Positions 22,981-32,395 of a DNA stretch of 32,395 nucleotides are shown one piece after another. Origin of the DNA: Intoshia linei (lineage: Eukaryota; Orthonectida; Rhopaluridae); contig LWCA01000322.1 of assembly GCA_001642005.1 (NCBI GenBank), positions 1-32,395 on the forward strand, written 5' to 3'. Position 1 is the first letter of the stretch; each line of letters opens with the position of its first letter. The translations under genes and the position numbers were made by a program. Under the pieces are notes generated by a model. The model was not told the DNA's origin. It worked only from the letters and a program-made list of their open reading frames with translations, and searched no databases.

Positions 22981-25900
22981 TGTTAACTTTTTTTTAAATC
23001 AAAAATACAGGGTACTACAGGGTGAGAAATATACACTTAAAAGTCGTTGTATAGTTTTTTAAGCATAAATTTTGAAAAAGTCCGGCCACCTCAAGCAAAT
23101 TAGTTATAACTATAATTTTTAAAACCTTAAAATCTTTTTGTACTTAGTAAATAATAGTAAAACTAGTTATTTATAAAATTGTCATTGATTGAATCGATAA
23201 CTTTGAAATTACTGGTAAACGGCCAAGAAAATAAATTAATTTTATATTAAAAACATAATTGAAAGCTATTTCATAAGTAAACTACATAATCCAAACTTCA
23301 TTATCGCAATGTTAATAATATCATATTAATATATATAATTATAATATGTTATATAATAATATAATAACTTATTTATAATGTTAAATTGAATTAATTGTTC
23401 TTAAAATCATTTCATATAATTGTTAACTAATTATACGATTATTTTTCACCTAAAAAATGTATCATGTATTGCTAGGTTAATTAACTGATTAATTTAACGA
23501 AAATAAACCACTAGCAACATGAATTAAATAATAATAATTTTAATTACATAATATACATGTATTTATTCAAAAAAATTTGTTTCAATATTTATATTTGAAC
23601 AAACATTTTATTGTGATTTAGGACGAGGCTTAAAATGTTTTAATAGACGAATTTTCATTTTATAATAATGAAATGATGAAATTATAATTAATAAAAAAAT
23701 TAATTCACTGTATTAGTAAAGTTAGTAGAAGACTCACCAGTGAAGGTGGTCACTTTTCGAGCGTTTACTGTTGTATTAAATAATAATGATAAAACTGTTG
23801 ATGTTTTGATAAAATATTAATTGTCCGATATTTCCCCCATTTTCAAAATTTCGATATTAAACGTGTATATAAATGAAGGAAGAATTGTTCAAAAACTGCG
23901 AGGAGGTCCAAGGTTTAACAAAATGACTGAAGGAATACATTATTATTTACATTGATATTAGGGATTTAGTAGATGCAAAATGCGGTCTTGACGGAATTTC
24001 AAGCTCATATTTCATATTTCAATAAGTATTTTAAAAATTTTTTTTATACATTTAAAAAAATTTAAATAAAAGAGTTGTTGCACAAATAAGTGTTTCTGAG
24101 TCTGTCATATCCCAAAGAATTTTGTAGGTCTTGGTTGTTCAAGATCTTTTGGTGTATTTTCGGAAAGACATATCTTCCTTATGGGGAGGTTGAGGTTTTT
24201 ATCTATCAATTGCTAATTTTCTTGATATAAAGATAAAACATAAAAATTTCAAATATTAGACTTTTAAATTAAATTTATTAGACGAAATTTCTGCAACTAA
24301 AAATTTACGTTGAAATTAATTTAGTATCAATCGTTTTTCCAACAATTAATATTCCACACGATACTTTTTTTAAAAAACACAATGACCCATAACCAATACC
24401 TTGGAGAGCCAGAAGTAAGACCGGTAATACATAAGTAGAAGTAGGAAGTAAATCTATGTCAGATGGAAATTGTAGAGCCCTGTAAAAAATGGTACCTCTA
24501 TGCATTGCTCAATGGATCGTCATAATCTATAAATTAAAAAAACACAGTTGGAAATCGCATTGGTTATCGAAATTTATGTATATTTAAGAAATTTTCCCAC
24601 ATTATTTATTAATAAATTTAAAAAGTAGACCCTCATGATTGTAGGATCGGTCTATATGACCCTAACCCTCTCCACGGTCCTGCCCATAACCTAAGGTGTT
24701 TTAATTAAATCAAAATTAAAAAATTAACTAATTTTGGTAAACTAAATTATTGTAGAATTGCCAGATGTTGGGATTTTATCTTAAAACCTAGACGACCGCT
24801 ACATCATTATTTAAAAAACCACACTATTACTAAAAAATGGCATTTCAAGCCCTTTATGTAAAAATCCCCTAAAAATTAATTTAGGCTAGATAAAATGATA
24901 TTTTCAAAATTTTATGGCAACAATTTCTGTTTCGTAATATTTACTGTTAGAAATTTGGAATATTTCCAAAACAAATATTAGTAATACATATACTTAAATT
25001 CATTGTATTTACTAAGTATATTATTAAATTATTGTAGATCTAAAGTGACACGTATACTTTTTTGATAGTATTACTCAATATGGTAGTAAATATTATTATA
25101 CACCCCATGTTTGAAGACAATCAATATTTATATACGTGTTGCAATGGTATGAATTCATCAGGTGTTATTTTAAGTGTGTAATTGTAAATGGACTATACGT
25201 TTATTAATGTATTTGTAAATTGACACATTTTCGTTCTGTCAGTCTGTTGTGTAAACTGACTAAATAAAAAATCCTTTAAATTTAATTATTTGAACTCAAA
25301 AGATAATAAATTTTTCGTTTGGAACTCGAATTACCGACTATTAAAAACCCTAAAAAAATCTAATCATATTTCTTTACATTTTTTACTACAACCTTGTAGT
25401 TATGCAGCCAAATACGGTAACTGGGATGCCCAAAATCATGGCGAAAATATAATATGTATCGAACAGTAACATTCTTACTTATATAATATTCTATGCATTA
25501 TTTTTTGTGTGTGTGTTACCGTTTATTTCAATAACTACCAGTCTTACAATTTTATAAAGTCCACATTTCAATTACAATTTTTTTCCAGGGGTGTTAGCAA
25601 AATAAATTTCAACCTCCCAAAGTCACATCTTACTGGTCAAAAAGCCCAATTGTCCTTATTTAACTATAAAACAGACAGAACACTGAATACTAAAGGGATC
25701 AAGAATCTTTAATGATTAAAACTTTTGGATACAGTAAATGCTGATATATTTAGTATTGTGATTTTATATTGAGAATTTTTACTAATGCATGTTTAAATTT
25801 TAAAGATTAAAGTTGTCTTTAAATTTGATGATACATTGACTGATTTTCGATAAGTTTTAACATTTATGTAACTTTGAATTATTTCTACGATTTGAGACTT

Positions 25901-26170
25901 AACAAAATTAACCGTATCTAGTTTTACAGTGAAACTTTCACATAATTAAAATATTTCTTAACTGAGATAATGATATTTTTGATGGAACTTTAAATCACTT
26001 ATGTAGTTTTTTTTGATATATAATTAGATCCATGATTCATATACAAAAATAAATTATTTGTACAATAAGACATTCGACATAATATTTTGTATCATAAAAA
26101 TCTGACAAAATTATAACATTAGAATGTCACCATACTATGAATTTAAAATGTTTTACAAATACATATACAT
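22981..26170. other. Repeat-rich region without a recognised intact gene
   Basis: 22975-23060 matches 26171-26290 and is one end of an inverted-repeat element. 23870-24170 (+) holds weak helix-turn-helix-like protein traces (GRIVQKLRGGPRFNK, VVAQISVSESVISQRI) broken by stops, possibly a decayed Tc1/IS630-type transposase. 25471-25660 is a partial copy of the 17151 family (TACTTATATAATATT, GTGTGTGTGTTACCGTTTAT, GGTCAAAAAGCCCAATTG). The open frame 24505-24305 (-) is described under rejected items. Confidence 0.45.
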
Positions 26171-27269
26171 TAGGGTGTTAACTTTTGTCTAATAACAAAA
26201 ATACAGGGTTATACAAGATGAGAAAAAAAATTCTAAGAACGGTGGTACCATTCGTTAAGTCTAACTTTTGAAAAAAATTGGCCTGCTCAAAGGAAATAGT
26301 TTTCATAAATAAGATTTATAACATTGTGTGTAACCTTGCCATTATGTTTATATTATTTATTAAAATCGTCATTTTTATTGACAACAATCTTATCTGCCTG
26401 CGAAACAAATTAAAATGGGTCTAATTAATGACAAAAAAATATTTTTTTCTCTCTATTTTACATTGTATATTCGAAATTTCATCTGTAATTGCTAAAATTT
26501 TTTTTGGTGTCAAAATAATATAAACGTAATATAATTACATAAATCACTTAATGAAATTCAACTCAATGAAAAAATAATAATTATTTTTATTTCTAATCAG
26601 ATTGTAATGTTTCATGTTTTCCATATTCTATCTGTAAAATAAAAATAACCCTCAATAAATGTGTAAATAAAGGTTGATATCTTTTAGAAGTAACATTTTG
26701 GACAAAACTGTAATTCGTATATAAAATCTCACAGAAATTATACAACACGGGCATAAGGTTGATGAAACTTTAAGGAAACCAAATTCGTAACTGTTAGACC
26801 ATACAAGTTGTATCATAATGATACATTTAAAAAGGTTTGTTGCATTATATGTATATTTTTATATACTGTTAGGTTTTCTACCATATAATTCACTTTTAAA
26901 GAGCAACCTTTTCACTTCGATTAAAAAAATTCATTTATACTATTTCTCAGATTCTTTACGGGGTGAAGTAACGACAGTACTATAAATACCTTCAAATACC
27001 TACAAAAATTAAATCGGTTACATGCATTGACGGTGAATTAGATAATGACACCGTTAATCGACTTGAAAGTAATAATAATTATAAAAAATAATATAACAAT
27101 AAATTTCAGTTCAAAATATTATGGGTATTTTTAAATTGCAGAGCACGCCGATGTTTTTGTAATAATATTAAAAACAAACACCGCAGATGTTATTTTTATT
27201 GGATTTCTCATACCGTACGGCCCTATATTTTTTTAATTTCCACAATTCGATCAAAAAGTTAACACTCTA
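26171..27269. mobile_element. Inverted-repeat element of about 1.1 kb with TA flanks, no transposase
   Basis: The left end TTAGGGTGTTAACTTTTG (from 26170) and the inverted right end (rc TTAGAGTGTTAACTTTTTGA, to 27270) match. TA lies at each boundary. A second left end of the same family occurs at 22975. The interior has no coding potential. Confidence 0.6.
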
Positions 27270-27906
27270 ATATACATTGTAACAAGTTCCAAGAAAGTGA
27301 CGTCAATGCCATTGATAATATAAAGGAAATATTGATCTCATGTAAATATAAGTCATTAAAATAAATGATTTCTTTAACTCATTAAGAACAGTCCCAGGTT
27401 TGTTTGGTCAAAATAATTTCAAATCGCGTAATTTGCATGAATTTTTAAATTTATTTTGAATGATTAATGGTAATATAAAAAGATAAATGATAAATGCCCC
27501 TATATTATAGTAAATAGAATGACTGTTTAAATTGGTTTCATAATTACGACTGATTTGTATACATGTTACACCACATACGATATATAACACCACTGGTGTT
27601 ATTGATATTAAAGATATTTGCCAATGTTTATATTAAAAGTCAATATCAGAAAATGTAATTCAGAATACTGTTAACAGAAACATTTACTAAAAACATTTCT
27701 AGCTTTCGTGTAAAAGTTTTAATATTTAAAAAAATATTTGATCAACCGAATATTCAATCATGTATATTTTAAAATAATAATTTAATTGGATAGATAGATA
27801 TAAGAAACTCAAACACGTGTTTGAAAATACAAATTGGTTTATGTAATAAATCGGGTCATGGGTAGTGGTACATATATAAATATAAACGTTATGCAATTAT
27901 TTTTAG

Positions 27907-29302
27907 ATGAATACTAGACTGCACCAATGTCTCGTTTGTTTTGCATCGTTTTTATGCAACGGTTTGGTGTTTGGAATGATAAACACTTTTGGGATAGTTT
28001 ATGACACTCTTGTTGGAAGGGACAATGGAAAAGTTGCTTCACTAAAGACGTGTAATTATATACTTGTGTTAAAACGTCGAATTGTTGATAATGAATAATA
28101 TGACCTTTAAACACCGTTTCATAAACAAACCATAATTATATTTTGTAGCTATTGTTGGAGGTCTTCCAAATGCTCTACTTTTTTTGAGCAGTGCTGTAGC
28201 CGGAATGCTCATCCAAACTATTGGAATTCGAAAAACCTCAGCAATCGGAATAACTTTGTGTGTTTTGGCACTAGTAATTTCCTCTTTTACGTCAAATTCA
28301 ATTGTGATGCTCTACATTACTATCGGTATCATGTTGGGGATTGGAAGTTCTTTTGTTTACATACCCGCTATGTCCATTTTACTCTATCATTTTGATGAAA
28401 ATTTTGGTTCCATTAATGGAATTGTCACCACTGGCGCAGCCATTTTTACAATTGTATTTTCTGTTTCTATTCGTCCAATTATCAAAACCTTCGGCCTAGG
28501 GTATGTATTTATGATACAAGCAGCTTTGTACAGTTTATTGTATATTGGTGTTTTTGTATGGACAAAACCCGCAAGTTATGGATCTCTGGATAACGAAGAA
28601 AAACATTTAATCAAACGAAAAGTTTCAATGAAAGAATTATGGAACATCAAAGCATACCGATTTTGGTTAGCCTCTTTTCTGGTACTCAGAATAGGCTATG
28701 GAACTGCTTATCTCTATTTGGTAAGTTTTGCTTTATTTTTTTTATTTTTTAATTTTTTTTATACTTAGGTCAGATTTACAGTTGAGCAAAAAGTGCCATA
28801 TAACGGAGACCATTTAATTATGGCTATTGGATTCGGATCAATCGTGGGACGATTGATATTTGGAAAAATTTCAGATTCACGCCATATAAGTAGGATCGTT
28901 TTGCACCAAATTGCTGTATATATTTATGGAGTTTTGCTAGTTTTAATACCGATAGGAATCAAAAACAAATATGCCATGTACGTTATTTCGTCTTCACTAG
29001 GGATCACTACAGGTATTGTAAACTCACTCATCGTACCAATTTGCAATGATATTCTTGGACCGAGTAGAGCAAGCAGAGGGATGAGTGTTGCAATGTCCTT
29101 AATGGGTATACCGATTATGCTTGGACCAGTCGTATCTGGAGTTATTCGAGATATCACTGGAACGTACACCACCGTATTCAATATCAATGCAATTTGGGCA
29201 GTTATTGCTGCATTTATGACACTGGGCGCTTTTTATACATTTCTTCAAACCAAAATAACTCAAGATACAGATAGTTTGAGTAGTTCCAAATATTCCAATT
29301 AA
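27907..29302 (+). CDS. Monocarboxylate-transporter-like MFS protein, copy 2, intact
   Basis: Exons 27907-28051, 28149-28720 and 28769-29302 (introns 97 and 48 bp) give 416 aa with twelve predicted helices. The start MNTRLHQCLVCFASFLCNGL aligns with the second exon of copy 1, as do IGIMLGIGSSFVYIP, GFGSIVGRLIFGKISD and IPIMLGPVVSGVI. Both introns sit where copy 1 has introns, so the genes share ancestry; the last intron of copy 1 is absent here. The central loop is short (about 30 residues, NEEKHLIKRK) and so is the C-terminal tail. The ATG directly follows an acceptor-like TTTTTAG, so a 5' UTR intron or a spliced leader is possible. AATAAA near 29381 may be the poly(A) signal. The substrate is unknown. 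Confidence 0.87.
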
Positions 29303-31042
29303 ACCATGTATAAATACATATTTTATGTATAAATTTTATTTTTGTAATACATGTGTATGAATATTTCTAAAACCGACATCAATAAAATTTTATCATAACA
29401 TCATATTGGCACTAGCTAAGAAAAAAATTTCTTGACCTTCACACATTTTTTCAAATCTAAAGATTTACATAGTAAAATATTTATAAAATCAAATTGAGTA
29501 TATAAAACAATGACGAGTACTCTTTCAAAAACTCAATTAATTGTTTTAAAATACTAAAATTTGATTTCATAGGACTTTTCTGTTTGGTTTTTAAATTAAT
29601 TTTGATTTTTTTTGCTTTTATATCATTTAAGAAATGTTTATATTCAGGTGTAATTATTCTTAATTTCAATTAGGTATGAAATAAATAGCCCTGCAGTGGA
29701 CGACAATTTTTTTTATATTGACGGTCGGGTATGGGCGAACCGAGTTAAAAATGGAAAAAATTTTAATTCACGTAACATTGATTTTTTTTCATCATTGCTG
29801 TCAATTTATAATGGTTAATGTATCGAAAATATGAGAGAAGACTGGTTTTGACACATCTTAATCGATTACAAAATTTAGGACGGGTACTGGCGATTAGTGA
29901 AATATTTGAAAATTAGAAGTATTAAATTAAAGCCTTTGTATGGCTCTTATAGATATCATCTAAATTTACCATGCTTTAACAGATCACTACTACTATTAAT
30001 TTATATTTATTTTGTAATTTGATGATAATGTACTAACTGAAAGATACATTGATTAAATAATTATTTTACAATATTATTATGCATAATTTAATGATAACAT
30101 GATCATGTTTACGGATTTATTATGACACTGTTGTGAGTTTATTTATGTTCCTTTTGGTAAATAATTTAGAAAAAAATCTCGAAGAATTTAGACAAATCAA
30201 ATGTTTAATTATTTAATTTTGTTTTATCTGACTCGCGGATTTTTTATTTCGATCTTATCCAGCTACCTAGTCAAAACGTTTGGTGATCACTGGTGTAGTG
30301 TACTATTCTGCATCTACAAAATAGAATAAATTTTGATGGCAAATTTTTCAAAACAGAGGTCAAAATTGTTTACGTTAAATTGGTTTAAAATAAGAGATTT
30401 GTGTTGAATTATTAAAAAAGTAAAAAGGAAATTTATTTTTCGGGGTTATTTAAGAAATTTTAATATTAAGGTCAAACCTAGTAAATATTAACTGTTCTAT
30501 TCTTACTAATCTGTTCATCTGGATCAATTATACAATGAACACATGCATCTAAACTGAACATTTAATAATTTATATTATGGCAATAAAACAATTTAATTGT
30601 AATTTACTACAACTTCAGCAAACTTTGACTTTGGAAAATTCAGAGCTTCGACCGAAATTGTAAAAAATATATGTTATCAGATATTTTAGAACATATTAAT
30701 TTAGCACTAATAATTATGTCCATTCTGGGTGAGATGCTAAAGCATTAAGATTCGATGCAAATTATAATTTACTCATCAAATAATTCATAAACATTTGTAA
30801 ATAAATTAACACAAAATACCCTTACCTATATAAACGCTGCACTACATCACTTTTAATTTTTACTATATACTGGTATACTGTAACGTACATAGTAATTCAA
30901 TACATGGCATTACTCACATAACTTTGATTTCTTTATTTATAGTATTACATTTATTTAAAGACTATAAATTAAATTTCGAAGTAACAAACATACCTAATAT
31001 ATGTGTTTTCAGGACTAAAAAAATGAGTTTTCATAAAATAAA
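29303..31042. other. Intergenic, no gene recognised
   Basis: AT-rich sequence between two MFS copies. The minus frame 29669-29481 is lysine-rich AT-driven sequence. Nothing else could be supported. Confidence 0.45.
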
Positions 31043-32047
31043 ATGAAATCATTAAAAAACCATATTAATAATTCCTTAATTTGTCTTTTATCGTTTTGGA
31101 TCAATGGTCTTGTATTTTCTTTTATTTATACATTCGGAATTATATACAAAGAATTATTCCAAATATATGATATGGAAAATAAAGCAACCAAATTATGTAA
31201 TTGATTTATATTATTTTCAAAATAATGATAACACCGATCTTGAATATTTATAAACCAAAGATCTCTAATATAATTTGATTTTTTTGAATAGAATATGCTA
31301 AATGTCATTTTTAAGATTTTTTATTCATATTATACTAGCGTGGCTGTTATGTACTACATACAAAAACCGTAGCTAGCTGTCTTAGGTGGGTGTTTCCATA
31401 AATAATAATAAATTCTCTAATACGTTTGATTTTCAAAAATAGAGACAACTCGGGTTTTTGACCCGTAAGATGTGAAATTAGGATGTTGAAATTTATCTTA
31501 ATATACGTCCCGAAAACAACTATAATTCGTCAATAATAAGATTCAATTTATATTTTTTAGTGTATGTTTGGGACTATGCAGTTCAATGACGGCTATGGCC
31601 TCAATATGCATAATTCTCAAAAAATTTTCTCATCAAATTGGTGTTTACATATGACTTGTTACATTAGGGGCCAGTGTTTTTACTATTTTTATGCCGTACA
31701 TTTTCTCTTATATTATATCCAATTATGGAATTGAAAATGTGTTCCGATTTGAAGCATTTTTATATGTTGTTCCGATAGTTGGAGTTTATGTCTGGAAAAC
31801 GGATAATACAACGCCACAGTTTGTTCCGGCTGAATCTCTTGAAAGAATCGATAGTTATTCAACCAAAGGATCTTCCAGTATTATTATAAATATTGATTAT
31901 AATGTACATCAAGCATCACCAACTTTCTACACTAGAGAAGATTTTGTGGTGCCCACACAACTTTGTTATTTTATGAACATTTTTTCTATTTGTTTTTCAA
32001 AACAATTTAATTGTACCAGTAAATTTAAAAAATCAACAGTAAAATAA
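31043..32047 (+). pseudogene. Monocarboxylate-transporter-like MFS, copy 3, decayed
   Basis: Exon 1 (31043-31196) is well kept: MKSLKNHINNSLICLLSFW, then INGLVFSFIYTFGIIY, ending one base into a codon at a GTAATT donor exactly as in copies 1 and 2. Homology resumes only at 31561 (CLGLCSSMTAMASICIILKK), so roughly 65 codons covering helices 2-4 are missing. An in-frame TGA interrupts at 31652-31654. After it the match continues (LGASVFTIFMPYIFSYIISN to VGVYVWKTD) and ends in the central loop without the second six helices. The copy is third in line on the same strand as the others, so a truncated, inactivated family member is the simplest reading. Confidence 0.7.
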
Positions 32048-32395
32048 CACAAATTAACAGTAATATTTCTCAAACTTAACAGTAAATTTATAGATTAAAT
32101 AAATCTAACATGAAGATTTCGGTAAATGGTGAACATGCTAGTCAAAAGGTACGTGCTACTGGTTACACAAAACGAAAAATGTTTATAAACTCAGGTATAC
32201 ATTATATTAACCAGTAATAATTACCAACTTATAATATGGATAAAATTTTGATGTTTTTTGATATAAAAGAAATGATTCCAACATGCTCGTTTCTCCTTTT
32301 TATTAATAATAAACTTTTCGTAACTCTTCGCATACTTTAACATCATATAAAAGAATTACGAATGAGTTGGAACTATTGTATTTTACAAAATATAA
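32048..32395. other. Window end, no gene recognised
   Basis: I see no continuation of the transporter homology after 32047; the sequence is AT-rich. Confidence 0.4.

Noticed and set aside
24305-24505. Minus ORF with a hydrophobic stretch (PTSTYVLPVLLLALQGIGYG)
   Set aside because: Plausible as a membrane segment, but no family, no supporting exons, and the opposite strand is equally open; not strong enough to call.
27408-27656. Minus open frame with two possible membrane helices
   Set aside because: No ATG and no acceptor upstream, no relative recognised, and AT-rich sequence easily gives hydrophobic codons.
28924-29187. Minus ORF of 87 codons
   Set aside because: Antisense shadow of MFS copy 2 exon 3.

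Overview
This is a eukaryotic, AT-rich, animal-like nuclear window. The genes are broken into small exons by GT-AG introns of mostly 31-48 bp, so most real genes do not appear as long ORFs. Stop codons are standard. The conserved genes and the transposon types (hAT, Tc1/mariner-like inverted-repeat elements) suggest a small metazoan. Introns this short recall orthonectid or dicyemid 'mesozoans', but that placement is inference only.

Layout. 1-790 (-): internally deleted hAT transposase remnant. 1178-1265 (-): lone first exon resembling the tRNA 2-thiouridylase TRMU/MnmA. 1735-2302: inverted-repeat elements. 3158-5338 (+): monocarboxylate-transporter-like MFS gene with a 114-bp MITE in one intron. 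5517-6857 (-): uncharacterised beta-rich protein of about 446 aa. 6870-9130: mostly non-coding repeats. 9174-9344 (+): C-terminal exons of spliceosomal SmE. 9368-10328 (-): complete V-ATPase subunit E in nine exons. 10585-12335 (+): complete methionine aminopeptidase 2 in nine exons, divergent from V1E. 12398-16.8k (-): large NB-ARC/LRR (NLR-like) gene whose 5' exon region is split by a 726-bp hAT element with a perfect 8-bp target duplication. 17151-17863: inverted-repeat element with degenerate tandem repeats. 18.1-18.8k: two unrecognised coding candidates. 19529-19740 (+): mitochondrial ribosomal protein bL33m in two exons. 19915-20820 (-): complete eIF3 subunit K in seven exons. 20.8-27.3k: a repeat-rich stretch with hAT remnants, nested insertions and one ambiguous base. 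27907-29302 (+): an intact second MFS gene. 31043-32047 (+): a decayed third copy.

The housekeeping genes (MetAP2, V1E, eIF3K, SmE, bL33m) are functionally unrelated but tightly packed. Convergent pairs lie 23-62 bp apart with interleaved poly(A) signals, and MetAP2 and V1E share a 256-bp divergent upstream region. The three MFS copies share an intron position and look like a locally expanded family. I found no clearly new multi-gene system. The most unusual object is the NLR-like gene and its hAT insertion.
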